Origin: Carya illinoinensis
Taxonomy: Eukaryota > Streptophyta > Magnoliopsida > Fagales > Juglandaceae
Length of the DNA stretch: 64,000 nt
Reading direction: 5' to 3'
Assembly (NCBI RefSeq): GCF_018687715.1
Contig: NC_056765.1
Span: 6,126,501-6,190,500, forward strand
Part shown: positions 1 to 10,740 of the stretch, one piece after another
Position numbering within the stretch: position 1 is the stretch's first letter
How the letters are laid out: the number at the start of each line of letters is the position of its first letter
Made by a program: the position numbers and the translations under genes
The notes under the pieces: model-generated
What the model was told of the DNA's origin: nothing
What the model saw: the letters and a program-made list of their open reading frames with translations, nothing else
Databases searched by the model: none

Positions 1-526
1 GAAATGTAAGATAAGGAAAATGATCCCACAACCCTTGCAACCGACCCTACCCACTTACTATATTAATACAAACTAATATTTTTCTTAAGTTTAACATTTT
101 ATATCATGTATAAAATACAAACTGATTGTCAAGTTTCAATAAAAATATCATATAAATATAAATAGTTTCAATAAATATGTAATTTATTATTTAATCTTAA
201 TTGTTGATATTTTTAGCTTATATAGGTACGAAGAAGATAGATTCCATTAAGTTATAAGGATATGATAAATATAGTATTTTATGCAAAAGCATAAATTTAA
301 TATTAAATACTCATTCATCTCTTATTTTTTTTATTCAATTAAAAAAAACTACATATTTTACTTTGAAATATTTTTTACAATTTTTATTAAATATAATAAT
401 AAATTCACATAAAAAATAAATAATTTTTTAATAATAATCATCACTTTTTTTTAAAGTAATTATACGATAATATAAATCATCTTGTTCAATAAATAGCCTC
501 TCCCACTGTAAAACCGGCTGAGCCTT

Positions 527-742
527 CAGCCATCATCTTGATGTGAGTGGCTATTAATATGCCAACAACTAACTTGACTAAATTGCAAGACCACGTGGGA
601 AGTTAAGAAATGAAAAACAAGACAGGAATGGATGACAGCCATCATCTTGATGTGAGTGGCTATTAATATGCCAACAACTAACTTGACTAAATTGCAAGAC
701 CACGTGGGAAGTTAAGAAATGGAAAACAAGACAGGAATGGAT
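527..742. repeat. 109-bp tandem duplication carrying a G-box
   Basis: Two head-to-tail copies (527-635 and 636-742) are nearly identical; one visible change is tgaaaaac versus tggaaaac. Each copy contains CACGTG (592-597 and 701-706), the core G-box bound by plant bZIP and bHLH factors. The high identity suggests a recent duplication. No adjacent transcript start is evident, so a regulatory role is only possible. Confidence 0.85.
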
Positions 743-821
743 AAAAAATGTCAAAACGTGCCTTGTTTTAAGATTCTCGGAATGAGCAGACACGATAATG
801 ACGTATATCATTATCTATTTT

Positions 822-1004
822 GATGATTGATATTTGTCTGAATTGACTTAATTTTAAAGTACTTTATCACGTTTCAAGATGTAGGTCCCTTAACTATTTT
901 TGTATCTCTTCGATGATTGATATTTGTCTGAATCATCGTTGGCTTAATTTCAAAGTACTTTATCACGTTTCAAGATGTAGGTCCCCCAACTATTTTTTGT
1001 ATCC
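822..1004. repeat. About 90-bp imperfect tandem duplication
   Basis: The segment from GATGATTGATATTTGTCTGA at 822 recurs at 912. Both copies continue through the shared string TTTATCACGTTTCAAGATGT and a GTAGGTCC segment. Small indels separate them, so this looks older than the duplication at 527-742. Confidence 0.8.
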
Positions 1005-1851
1005 CTCCTCTGTCTCAACGTCTGCATCCACTCTTCATCCCTTCAAAATTTGATTTCAACATTCTTTTATATAGGTGATCATACAATGAGTCTCGTATAC
1101 CACATATTTTATATTTTTATTTTTTAAATGCTTTTTTAAATTTTTTTAGATTTATTTTTTAAAATTAATTTATTTTTCATATACTAAAAATATACATTTC
1201 TGTCTATTTTCATTCAAATGTCCCATCATGTATTGCAAAAAAAAAAAGATGAAAGGTCCAAGATGAAAAAAGAAAGTCAAATGATTTGAAATCTCCAAGA
1301 ATTATGATTCCTCATTTCCAGGACACTAAAGAAATGAACTTCATGAATTCTATCATTAATAGGATTTAAATTAAGCATGAATTTAACCCAAAATAAAAAA
1401 AACAAGATATGTGAAGTAATTCTGTGTCCCATTGCTTTTAAGAAACAGAATAACATATGGGTTAAAAAAACATACGAATCATCTTGTTGAGCTAATGTCC
1501 ACTATCACCAAACTTCACACTCAATAATTCTAGCAAATGTAAGAAACTAAAAACCTTGGGGCATAATTAACAGACCCAAATTAGCAAACTTTGAGACGAA
1601 GAAAAATAACACAATTCCATAAGAAACCAAATTAGCAACAATGATTTTCCATAAGCAACCAAATTAGTTACACGAATGGATTTTTTTTTATCGTTTAGCG
1701 GCTAATCTTCCCACCATAGTAAAAACAAGAGCACATAATAACTCTCACCCATACTATATTACTTCCCACCACGGATAAAAGGCTAAACCACAAGCTGTTC
1801 GGATACAATCACAACAAACTGTTAAACCCAATCCTCAAACTAAAAATCTAC

Positions 1852-1906
1852 CATTCTCACGGAAGACTTGGGAGAAACAAACATCCCCAGCTTGTCGCAT
1901 GTGATC
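1852..1906 (-). pseudogene. Isolated SR splicing-factor RRM2 exon fragment
   Basis: Read on the minus strand, these 55 nt encode DHMRQAGDVCFSQVFREN. This is very close to the start of the second RRM of plant SF2/ASF-type SR proteins (SR34/SR30 group), where DHMR.(A/G)GDVCFSQV(F/Y) is conserved. The fragment is bounded by a TATCAG acceptor-like and a GTAGAT donor-like sequence, so it has the shape of a complete exon. No flanking RRM1, RRM2 or RS exon is visible within about 1.5 kb. I read it as a duplicated gene fragment. A short stretch near 2,090-2,124 (reading ..DWLKDH) is reminiscent of the preceding exon but does not join it in phase. Confidence 0.5.
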
Positions 1907-2621
1907 CTGATACAAGGCAGTGAGAGCAATTTAAAATTAAACATTTCAGGAAATTTTTAACTCTACCAAACACTTCAATCAAGCAGAGTAATAAAAAACC
2001 CATTAGGCTTTCCTAAGCAAACAAATGAAACATTGGTTATGATAAACAAATACATAAAAAAACAAGGCACAAAGTTGAAATTACTGTGATCTTTGAGCCA
2101 ATCGGAGTAATATTCTCCTTCCCCTACAAACAAAAATCACAGAACATATCATCAAATCCATAAAGAAAATAATACATAAATTAAAAAAGTGCAGAGAGAG
2201 ATCAACAGAATAAAAGCCACATATGCTTATATGCATATGATCCGATAGATTATTTTCTCACAGAAAATAACCCCAACAGAAGGAATCAAAATCATACGGA
2301 TGTCCATCACACCAAAAAAAAAAAAAAAAAAAACCCAAAAACATTGAACAAAATCTTCCGATTTTGATGGTTCAGTAAAGTAATCATTCAAACATTCGTT
2401 GTTTGAAAAAAAAAATTTTGAAAAAAAACTTAGCTTTGGGAAGATCCATCGGTATTCTTCTTCACCGACCTCTATTTCTCATTCAGATGGAGGATGGTAT
2501 TTCTCTGCCTTTGTCTCCATCTTCGTCTTCATCGGGCTGAGACCGGAGGCAGGCGGGGTTGAGGTTGGAAAGGAGGATGGATGATCAAACCATGGGTTAT
2601 TTTTTGTGAAGAGGAATAAGT

Positions 2622-2623
<2 letters not shown>

Positions 2624-2653
<30 letters not shown>
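2624..2653. repeat. (GA)n microsatellite
   Basis: About 15 GA dinucleotides. On the minus strand this is a CT tract, of the kind common in plant 5' leaders, but no gene downstream of it is supported. Confidence 0.9.
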
Positions 2654-2655
<2 letters not shown>

Positions 2656-4439
2656 TTGTAAGAAATGGGTGTGAATGTCGGATAGGCAACAAGAACAAAG
2701 AAGAAGCGATAAGTTCATAAATGTGACGAAGACATTGGAACACGAAGGTGGAAATAAAAAGACCAAAACATTTGTCGGCAAAAGAAAAATATAAGCAAAC
2801 CGATCGAAATTTTGGAATAAAAGTAAGGGTAAAATTAGAAATAAAAATATTAGACGAAAAAATTATAGCTTAAGCTATTGGCACTTATTAATAATAAGAT
2901 ATATAAAACAATACTTTGTATAAAAAGTCTGAAATATGTTAGTGCAATAATAATTTTCTGTCATGCCCCTCCTGAATGTATAATATTCATTACTGGGTCT
3001 AATATTCTATTGTTCCTCACCCACTCCCACTCCCACTCGCACGCCAATCTAGAAAATCTTTCCTTTTTTTTTTGTTTAAAAAAAAGGTAGTGAGTATTAA
3101 AAAAAAAGAAGGTAGTGAGTATTTACTCTTTATGCCTGTGATAATTCGAGAGATGAGAGCTTTGTATCTGTTCTATATTAAAAGCGGCTATCAGCTAATA
3201 GTGTTTTTTCAACCATTTTTTATTTTCAAATTTATCCCTTCATTTTTACCTTTTCCCATTTTAATCCCTCAGTTTTTCTTACATTTGTTCGCACTTTTAC
3301 GTTTCTAAGCTTCTATTTTGTTTATGTTGTGATCTTTTACTATCGCTTATGAACATTGTTTAAGAATACTTTTGTTTCCATTTTTATCCTTCGGTCTAGC
3401 CAAATGTATACGTTTTTGCCCTTAAGTTCCTTTCACTTTTGAAGCAACGAAAATATGGCCAGATAAGTACTCTCTCTCTCTCTCTCTCTCAAATCAACTA
3501 GCCAAATTTGATAGACGATCAGGATGATTTGCAAAAAGTGACTCGGCCTCACCAACACCAAATGGGAAAAAGAGGCAACTACTTCCCCTATTATTATTTT
3601 TTTATCTTCCAAATATTTGAATTATTTGTTTGTTTTACTTTTTTTGTCCTTTTGACTTGCTTTCTCTTTTTCAATTTCAGACCACACACAACACAAATCC
3701 TATCTCTCATTATTGGCTCTCTTTCTCTTGAGTTATCTCTCTATTCTATTTAATTAAATATTCTACTTACTCATTAAAAAAAAAATTTAGTCTATACATA
3801 AGTAAGAGGGTTAAGATATAAAATAAATAATAAAATTTACATTTTTCATAAATTTTTGATAGTTTGGAACGAGAGTATTTTTATAAAACAATACTATTTT
3901 TATAATTTATTTTATAAAAATGTCTAATTTAGAATAAAATTATGTAAAAGTCTGAAAAATATTATATGTGTATATATATTTTTTTCATAACAGATGGATG
4001 CTCTACTTGACAGTCATTGTTAGCAAAGAAGTGCTAGATTTGTAAAGATAATTACAAAAAATTGTAAATTTATTAGCCTTGATATAATATATCAAAATAT
4101 ATATAATAGATTTAACCTATAAATTATATCTTTCATCATTGATACATGAACTTACTTCTATAACTCTCTTGCATGATTTGCCACGTAGATCTTTGGTCTT
4201 CTAACATGTTTCCGGCTAAGAGTATTGTGAGCTCATCGAACTGAACTTCAAAGCCCAATACAGCGGTCCATGCATTTTTTTGACCGACATGGATTAATCA
4301 AAGCCCAATACTATTTTCGGAAAAACTAGATGAAGTCTTAGGAAAGTATGTTATGCCAACCCGGCGAACCATTGAAAGTTCGGGAATGCTGATGCAATTA
4401 CAGATAACTATTTTTATTTAATAATTTGTGGTTTTGGAT

Positions 4440-4874
4440 CAGACATTGATTAGTGTCCGTTGCAAGAACTGAATATTTGGCTTCAACATATGTTCAGGGA
4501 AATTAACTAGGCAGCAGATTTTTTGGCTCGATTGGGTGGGAATGGATGCAATAAAGTTTGGTCTTCAGCTCACAATCGTCCTTCCCAGCTCATTAGTACG
4601 TATTCTCAGAACTGACAGACTTGGATTACCATACTTACGAAAAGTCTCCTACACTAGACTGGTTTGATGTGTTTATGGGTTTTTACATGTTTCTTTTACT
4701 GCTTATAGGGGAGGAGTTCATGTGCAGGGTTTGTTGGTTTTATTCTTCAAGTGAATCAATTCTTTTTGGCTTCTTTATTAATAGGAGCTATGTGCTCAAT
4801 TCCTCCACCAAAATTGAGGGCTTCTTTTATTAATAAAAGCTATGTACTCATTTTATTTATTTATTTTTAAAATA
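4440..4874 (+). mobile_element. LINE 3' end: RNase H tail and 3' UTR
   Basis: Around 4,475-4,560 the plus strand reads WLQHMFREIN-stop-AADFLARLGG. This matches the C-terminal motif of the RNase H domain of plant L1-type LINEs (..V.RE.N..AD.LA..G). A TAG stands where Gln is usual. Upstream sequence is too decayed to read. Downstream the element ends in a short T- and A-rich tail near 4,870, where it abuts the Ty3/gypsy relic. Confidence 0.6.
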
Positions 4875-6290
4875 GATAGGGGTGCCACTTGTGAACAACT
4901 AACACTATGGCAAATAGTTCTTTATCTTAAGTGGAGAGTTGTAGTGCTCTTCCTTTCAACATTTGACTAAAAAAGGTAATAGGCCTATCTCTTTGCATAA
5001 GTACTACCCTCACATGCCCTCTCGAGGCGTCACACTCTATGGTAAAAGGTTGTGTGAAATCTGGTAGGGCCAAGACTGGGGGTTTTGTAATTGCCTCTTT
5101 TTAACTTCTCAAAAGCCATTTTTGCTTCTATTGTCCATTTAAAGTTATTTTATTTGAGCATTTGGGTGAGGGGTTGCTGCTATACTGCCATACTCCTTTA
5201 TAAACCTCTTGTAGTAGCCTGTTGGGCCAAGAAATCTTCTCAACCCCTTAAGTGAGATAGGCTCATGCCACTATAATATTGATTTTAGCTTCTCAAGATC
5301 TATACTAACCCCTTGAGTTCTGTACTAACTCCTTGGGCAGAAATCAAGTGCCCCAAATAAGTGATTTCCCTACAGCCAAACTTTGGTTTGGAGAGTATGG
5401 CAAAAAGCTATTGCTACCTGAGGGTCTCCAAAGCAATTTGTAAGAGCCCAACATGGTCCCTCTTACTATTGTTGTACACTTGGATGTCATTAAAAAAGAC
5501 CAAAATGGATTTTCTGAAAAAGGGCTTAAACATCTCATTCATGAGGCTTTAGAACATTGAGGGAGTATTAGTTAGCCCAAATGGCATAACTTAAAACTCA
5601 TAGTAGCTCTCATGTGTTCTAAAAGATGTTTTATAGGCATCTTGGGGTTTGACATGGATCTACCATATCTGAGATCCCACCTAGAAAACATATTTGACCC
5701 ATGTAGTTCATCCATTAATTCTTCCACTATAGGGATAGGAAACTTGTCCTTAATTATGACTTGATTGAGAGCCTGATAGTCCACACATAGACGCCATGTC
5801 CCATTTGCTTTTTTGACTAGCATTATAGAAGAGAAGTAAGGGCTCTGGCTGGGTTAAATGACCCCATTAGTTAAGAGTTCCTTAACTATCTTCTCTATTT
5901 CATCCTTTTGAAAGTAGGGGTAGCAATAGGACCCCATTGAAATAGATTTAAAAAGAGGTAGTAAGTTGATCAAGTGGTCATGGGACCTTTGGGGGGTAAG
6001 CCCTTAGGTTCCTTAAACACATCCCCATAAGTGTCTAGCTGCTATTGTATTGGTCCCATTGTCTTTCTTCTTCTGTCAATCTTGGTTCTTTAATCAAGTA
6101 TAATAGCACTCCCTTAGCCTCAGTCTTGTGGAATTTATTCAAGGAGCCCTTCTCCTCAACCAACTGTGAGGCTGCCAACCTCAACCCTTGCATTCTGGTA
6201 AGTGAAGTGCATGGTGAATTTTTCAAAATTCCAAAGAATAGAACCCAAGGCCCTCAACCACTCTATTTCTAGCAGTATGTCACAACCAGC
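4875..6290 (-). mobile_element. Decayed Ty3/gypsy pol fragment
   Basis: On the minus strand three parts of a Ty3/gypsy polyprotein occur in the right order. The end of the aspartic-protease region lies near 6,170-6,290 (WLRALGSILWNFEKF). The reverse transcriptase lies at about 5,572-5,823, and the start of the RNase H domain at about 4,880-5,060 (TIECDASRGHVRVVLMQRD ... FFSQMLKGRALQLST). Stops and deletions break every domain. The element stops inside RNase H at 4,875, next to the LINE tail. No LTR or integrase is seen, so it is a truncated relic. Confidence 0.8.
5572..5823 (-). pseudogene. Ty3/gypsy reverse-transcriptase fragment
   Basis: This 83-codon frame begins LVKKANGTWRLCVDYQALNQ and continues through IKDKFPIPIVEELMDELHG, the conserved first blocks of Ty3/gypsy RT. 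After FSRWDLR the usual SGYHQI block has been replaced by a rearranged sequence. The catalytic (Y/F)VDD block is not present in this frame. Neighbouring frames carry further RT-like remnants with several stops, so the protein is not functional. Confidence 0.75.
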
Positions 6291-6299
6291 CAACACTAA

Positions 6300-8389
6300 A
6301 ACATGGAATAGACATATAGAGATAGCAACTTAAAAAGTCCTAGATACCTTATTGCATCAGGAAATAAACTAAGAGAAGATACGGAGAACCAAGCTGTTAA
6401 CCAAGTGGGGGAATTGATGCCTGTCATGGGACCAGTTTCCCTATCTGATTCTGAAGGTGCGCAAGAGTTAGTGCACCTGCAAAAAACCCAGGAAATTGTC
6501 TCAGATGAAGAAATACTGAAAGAAAATAGTGAAAGAGGTATAGGTTCTAGGAAGAGGAGTTCCTTTAGGGTCAAGAGCAGGCCATCAAAATTGAATTTAT
6601 GAATCCTTTCTTATATTGGAATTTAAGGGGGCTTGGTACCTCCAAAGAGCAATTGATTAAAATGATAAAGAAATATAAAGTGAATGTGGTAGCCATTGCG
6701 GAACCTTTTGTCAATAAGCAGTGTATGGTTCGGTTACAGAATAGACTGGAGTTTGGGGGATGTATTTCTAATGAGGAGGCTGGAGGAAAATTATGGGTGC
6801 TGTGGAATACCAAGGTAAAGGTTACTGTTCAATCCATCAAGGGTCAAAGTATCTCGCTAATGGTTGAAGAGAAAAACAAACAAATCCTCGCATCTTTTGT
6901 CTATGCTAAATGTTCATACCTGGACCGTAGAAGACTTTGGGAGGATTTGAGCTTGTTGAGTACCGGAATCACACCTTGGATAATTATGGGAGATTTTAAC
7001 ATTATCCGTAATAATGATAAGAGGATTGGTGGAAGGCCCAGACCGACCATTGCTATTAGGGAATTCAATGATTTTATTGATGCGGTGGGTATGATTGAAA
7101 CAAAGTTTGAAGGAAATAAGATGTCGTGGTGTAATGGGTAGCAAGGAAGAGCTCGTAGCTGGGCAAGACTGGATCGTTCTTTCATTAACTCAAAACTAAT
7201 GCTGGAATTTCCAGGTTTGGGGATGACCTATTTGCCTAGACAAAACTCAGACCATTCCCCGCTAGTGGTGGCCATGGAGAAAAATGATAAACCGTATGGG
7301 TTCAGCCCCTTCAAATTCCAGAATATGTGGACCTCTCATGAGCTATTCCATGACTGTGTGCGAGGTGTTTGGCGTAAGGATCAGGTCGGACAAGGAATGG
7401 CTAGGTTGGCAAATAAATTAAAGGTTGTTAAAGGGGTGCTGAGAAGGTGGAACAAAGAGGTTTTTGGTTGGACTAATTCTCATATTCAGGGGCTTGAGGA
7501 ACGGATATGTGGCCTGGAAGAAAAACTTCAGATGGGATTTTCTGAAGATGTTGAACTGGACCTGTTAGCATCGAAGGCTGAGCTGCATACATGGGAGAGT
7601 AGGGAGGAAACGAGGCTCGCCCAACAAGCCAAGCAAAGATGGCTTGAGAAGGGGGAGGGTAATGCCCAATTCTTCCGTGCTCTGTCTTCTAGAACCCATA
7701 GGGTGGTAAGGGAGATGGAAATAGGTGATAACAGATGGTTGAGGTCTCCTGAAGAGGTTCATGAGGGTGCTGTTGATTTTTTCAAGAATTTTCTGGTAGA
7801 ATCCCATTTAAGTCCTGCTCCTGATTTGACTAGTTTAGTTGAACCTGTGGTGAGTCCAGCGGAAAATCTGAATATTCTAGAGCTTCCTTCAATCCAAGAG
7901 ATAAAAGATGTTGTCTTCTCCATCCCCATTGAAAGTAGTCCGGGGTCAGATGGTTTTGGCTCAGGATTCTTTAAAGCCTGTTGGGAGACCATTGCTGAAG
8001 ATGTTGTCGCTGCTGTCCATGATTTCTTTAGAGGTAATCCAATCCCAAAATATTTCTCTTCTTCTTTTTTGGTGTTGATTCCAAAGATCGAAAATCCAAA
8101 AAGCTTTGACAAGTTTCGCCCCATAAGCCTCTGTTCAGTTTTTTATAAAACTTGTTCAAAGCTCTTAGTGGGTCGGTTAGCACCACTGCTACCTCGCATT
8201 GTCTCCCAAGAACAGGGAGCTTTTATTCAGGGTAGAAGCATCTTGGAGAATATTAGCTTGATGCAAGAGATGGTTCAGTCCATTAATAAAAAAGTAAGAG
8301 GTGGAAATGTAGTTCTTAAAATCGACATGGCTAAGGCATACGACTCTGTTGCCTGGAAATTCCTCATTCAAGTCATGGCAGCCTTTGGT
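6300..8389 (+). mobile_element. 5' part of a LINE (ORF2 endonuclease and RT start)
   Basis: A plus-strand LINE segment. A short upstream frame (to 6,602) is probably the end of the preceding LINE reading frame. It overlaps the start of ORF2 at 6,599, which carries the endonuclease domain, the linker and the first RT blocks. The RT is cut after [13 protein letters not shown]...MAAFG at about 8,387-8,390, before its catalytic ADD block, where copia sequence follows directly. The left edge abuts the gypsy relic near 6,295. The LINE 3' end upstream at 4.4-4.9 kb cannot be the missing part of this copy in simple order. Confidence 0.75.
6599..7141 (+). pseudogene. LINE ORF2 endonuclease domain, ends at a premature TAG
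   Basis: 180 codons of an AP-like endonuclease (Exo_endo_phos family), which in L1-type elements nicks target DNA to prime reverse transcription. Family features visible include the N-terminal WNLRGLG, the glutamate context VVAIAEPF at about residues 30-37, and WIIMGDFNIIRN at about 123-134, which is the conserved GDFN block. The frame stops at TAG 7,139-7,141 inside [19 protein letters not shown]. The same frame then resumes and runs on to 10,486, so one nonsense change separates this ORF from the next. A CAG-to-TAG change would explain it. Confidence 0.75.
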
Positions 8390-10486
8390 GAGTCCATCTT
8401 CCCCTTTCAATCCTTGTCTCATCCCTCATCTAATCCCCCTCAAAATCCTTCCCTTGTCTTTACAAAACCCTTGCCCGACTCTCTTGATTTTCCTACCACT
8501 GCCTTTCCCCATCATCCAGCCACTCCACCTTCCATTTCAGCACCACATTCATCACACCAACATATTCCTACATCCCACCATCCCCTCCCCTCTTCTCCTC
8601 ATGATGACCCTTCCATTTCCACCCATGATACCCCACCTTCTCCTCCTCTTCGCAGGTCAAATAGAGTAAGGACAGCTCCACAATACTTGCAGGAATTTCA
8701 CTGCCACCAGACTTCACTTTCAGCTCCTTCTCAATTGCTGTCCAAGTCTCCATCATCCTCTGCTGGTAATCCCTGCTCTCTAGCTAATTTTCTGAAATAC
8801 CAGAATTTTTCTCCATCTTTTACTGCTTTTTCAAACTCCATTTCCATTGTTTCTGACCCAACAACTTACAAACAAGCTGTCAAACACCCTGGTTGGTGTC
8901 AAGCCATGAACTCTAAACTGTCAGCCTTAGAACAGAACCAGACCTGGATAATCACTGACTTACCTCCTGGAAAAGAGGCAATTGACTGTAAATATGTTTA
9001 CAAAACAAAATTTCATGCTGATGGATCTGTAGAAAGGTTGAAGGCAAGGCTTGTTGCCAAGGGATTCACACAACAAGAAGGGATAGATTATACGGAGACC
9101 TTTTCTCCAGTCGCAAAGCTTGTTACTGCAAGAGTTTTATTATCTGTAGCAGCAGTACAAGGCTGGACACTTCTCCAATTTGATGTTAACAACGCCTTCC
9201 TCCATGGCGATTTGGATGAGGAAATATATATGCGCAAACCTCCTGGTTATGACAAAGGAGGACCCACTCAAGTTTGCAAGCTTCTCAAGAGTATCTATGG
9301 TCTTAAACAAGCTTCTCGACAATGGTATTCTAAATTCTCTTCCTCTCTTCTTGCCTTTGGATTTGAGCAATCTAAAGCTGATTACAGCTTGTTTACTAAA
9401 CTAGATGGTTCATCTTTCACTGCCTTACTAGTTTATGTAGATGATATTATTGTGGCTGGTAATTGTTCCTCTTCCATTGCAACACTCAAATCTTTTCTGA
9501 ACACTCAGTTTAAGATCAAAGATCTTGGTTGTTTGCGCTATTTTCTTGGTTTGGAAGTTGCAAGGTCTTCCAAAGGCATTCACTTATGCCAAAGAAAATA
9601 TACTTTGGATATCTTGGCCGACTCAGGGACTCTTGGTAGCAAACCTCTCAAGCTGCCACTTGAGCAGAATTTTAAACTTAGCAAATCATCTGGTGCTCCA
9701 CTCTCAGACCCGAGCTCTTATAGAAGACTCATTGGCCGTTTGCTATATCTAACCATCACTAGGCCTGATATATGTTATGCTGTCCAGCTCCTTAGTCAAT
9801 TTATGGATCATCCCACCACTTCACACTTGGCTGCAGCTCATAAAATACTTCGGTACATCAAAGCAGCACCTGGACAGGGCATCTTGCTATCATCTTCCTC
9901 TCAACTTCAACTCAAGGCCAACTGTGATTCTGATTGGGCCTCGTATCCTGACACACGTCGTTCCGTGACTGGGTATTGCATTCTTCTAGGGGACTCACTT
10001 ATTTCTTGGAAGTCCAAGAAACAATCTGTGGTATCTCGTTCTTCAGCTGAAGCTGAGTATCGCTCCATGGCTTCCACATGTTCTGAGCTTACTTGGCTTC
10101 GATATTTACTTCTTGATCTTCGGGTTCCTCATCCTCAGGCTGCATTGCTTTACTGTGACAACCAAGCAGCCCTCCACATTGCTGCCAATCCGGTCTTCCA
10201 CGAACGTACAAAGCATATTGAGTTAGATTGTCACTTAATCAGAGACAAAATCCAAGAGGGTAGCATCATCACAGCTCACATTGCCTCAAAATGTCAACTT
10301 GCTGATATATTTACAAAAGCTTTACCTTCCTTTGTTCTTCAGTTGCATTTGTCCAAGATGGGAATAGTGAACCTTTATTCTCCATCTTGTGGGGGGCTAT
10401 TACACACCATAGATGCTCAAACTGCAGGCCGTTCCTCTTCAAAAGAACCTACAAGTCGTTTAAGCTTAGAACCTGAAAAGGGATAA
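7199..10486 (+). CDS. Chimeric 1,095-codon ORF: LINE ORF2 joined in frame to copia RT-RNase H
   Basis: Residues 1-396 are LINE ORF2: the end of the endonuclease (NSDHSPLVV), the linker, and RT blocks [34 protein letters not shown] and [13 protein letters not shown]. From codon 397-398 (nt 8,387-8,390) the protein becomes Ty1/copia polyprotein, starting at the integrase-RT linker ESIFPFQ. The copia part has a Pro/Ser-rich linker, then RVT_2 with [24 protein letters not shown] and the catalytic YVDD at residues 746-749. It ends with RNase H ([34 protein letters not shown]). Both parts are otherwise open. Translation could start at the M of codon 1 or read in from the upstream frame. The LINE RT lacks its active site while copia supplies a complete RT and RNase H. 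Gag, protease and integrase are missing. Whether it is expressed is unknown, and an assembly join must be excluded. Confidence 0.8.
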   Translation: MLEFPGLGMTYLPRQNSDHSPLVVAMEKNDKPYGFSPFKFQNMWTSHELFHDCVRGVWRKDQVGQGMARLANKLKVVKGVLRRWNKEVFGWTNSHIQGLEERICGLEEKLQMGFSEDVELDLLASKAELHTWESREETRLAQQAKQRWLEKGEGNAQFFRALSSRTHRVVREMEIGDNRWLRSPEEVHEGAVDFFKNFLVESHLSPAPDLTSLVEPVVSPAENLNILELPSIQEIKDVVFSIPIESSPGSDGFGSGFFKACWETIAEDVVAAVHDFFRGNPIPKYFSSSFLVLIPKIENPKSFDKFRPISLCSVFYKTCSKLLVGRLAPLLPRIVSQEQGAFIQGRSILENISLMQEMVQSINKKVRGGNVVLKIDMAKAYDSVAWKFLIQVMAAFGESIFPFQSLSHPSSNPPQNPSLVFTKPLPDSLDFPTTAFPHHPATPPSISAPHSSHQHIPTSHHPLPSSPHDDPSISTHDTPPSPPLRRSNRVRTAPQYLQEFHCHQTSLSAPSQLLSKSPSSSAGNPCSLANFLKYQNFSPSFTAFSNSISIVSDPTTYKQAVKHPGWCQAMNSKLSALEQNQTWIITDLPPGKEAIDCKYVYKTKFHADGSVERLKARLVAKGFTQQEGIDYTETFSPVAKLVTARVLLSVAAVQGWTLLQFDVNNAFLHGDLDEEIYMRKPPGYDKGGPTQVCKLLKSIYGLKQASRQWYSKFSSSLLAFGFEQSKADYSLFTKLDGSSFTALLVYVDDIIVAGNCSSSIATLKSFLNTQFKIKDLGCLRYFLGLEVARSSKGIHLCQRKYTLDILADSGTLGSKPLKLPLEQNFKLSKSSGAPLSDPSSYRRLIGRLLYLTITRPDICYAVQLLSQFMDHPTTSHLAAAHKILRYIKAAPGQGILLSSSSQLQLKANCDSDWASYPDTRRSVTGYCILLGDSLISWKSKKQSVVSRSSAEAEYRSMASTCSELTWLRYLLLDLRVPHPQAALLYCDNQAALHIAANPVFHERTKHIELDCHLIRDKIQEGSIITAHIASKCQLADIFTKALPSFVLQLHLSKMGIVNLYSPSCGGLLHTIDAQTAGRSSSKEPTSRLSLEPEKG

Positions 10487-10734
10487 ATTGTATTCTTTTC
10501 CAGTTTTGCTTATTTCCATTATTTTGATTCTTTGTAAATACTTATTATTCCTTTGCTTAGTCAGCTGCTATTTTTAGTATAGAAACGGTTAGTTTGTTAC
10601 AGAAACGTGTATATGTAGGACAGATTGTACAGTGCTCATTACACAGAATATTGAGAAAGCATCTTCCCTCATCCTTCGTGCACATGCTCTCTGTTTTTCC
10701 AGCTTCTTCTTTTTTTCTCTTTGATTCCTTACAC
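8390..10734 (+). mobile_element. 5'-truncated Ty1/copia element (RT, RNase H, 3' LTR)
   Basis: The element begins abruptly in the integrase-RT linker, fused to LINE sequence, and continues through intact RT and RNase H. A G-rich polypurine-like tract (TTGTGGGGGGCT, about 10,388-10,397) and a probable 3' LTR follow. No 5' LTR, gag, protease or integrase is present on this side. The uninterrupted RT and RNase H frame suggests little decay of this half. Confidence 0.8.
10398..10734 (+). repeat. Probable copia 3' LTR
   Basis: The proposed LTR starts just after the polypurine-like tract, at TATTACACACC (an eroded TG start is assumed), and ends near CCTTACACA at 10,734. The polyprotein stop at 10,484-10,486 would lie inside it. 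Without a second LTR the ends are approximate. The b561-type exon begins only a few bases beyond. Confidence 0.45.
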
Positions 10735-10740
10735 ACTGAT

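Larger units (their letters stand above)
1..4379. other. AT-rich intergenic region without a recognisable gene
   Basis: Apart from the short features listed separately (two tandem duplications, an SR-exon fragment, GA and CT microsatellites), this stretch is AT-rich with homopolymer runs. Its open frames are short and low-complexity and resemble no protein family I know. On the minus strand, the GA tract near 2,640 is followed by a short CT-rich, UTR-like sequence and a few ATGs, but no coding exon continues from it. I call no gene here. Confidence 0.6.

Noticed and set aside
2399..2781. Short gene on either strand around the GA tract (frames of 61 and 100 codons)
   Set aside because: Low-complexity sequence with no domain and no continuing exons; it looks at most like an untranslated leader.
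3072..3753. Phe/Leu-rich frames of about 80 codons
   Set aside because: Their composition follows the T-rich DNA; no start context, domain or splice structure supports them.
4440..8389. One LINE interrupted by the gypsy relic
   Set aside because: The LINE 3' tail lies upstream of the LINE 5' half on the same strand, the wrong order for a single interrupted copy, and I found no target duplication.
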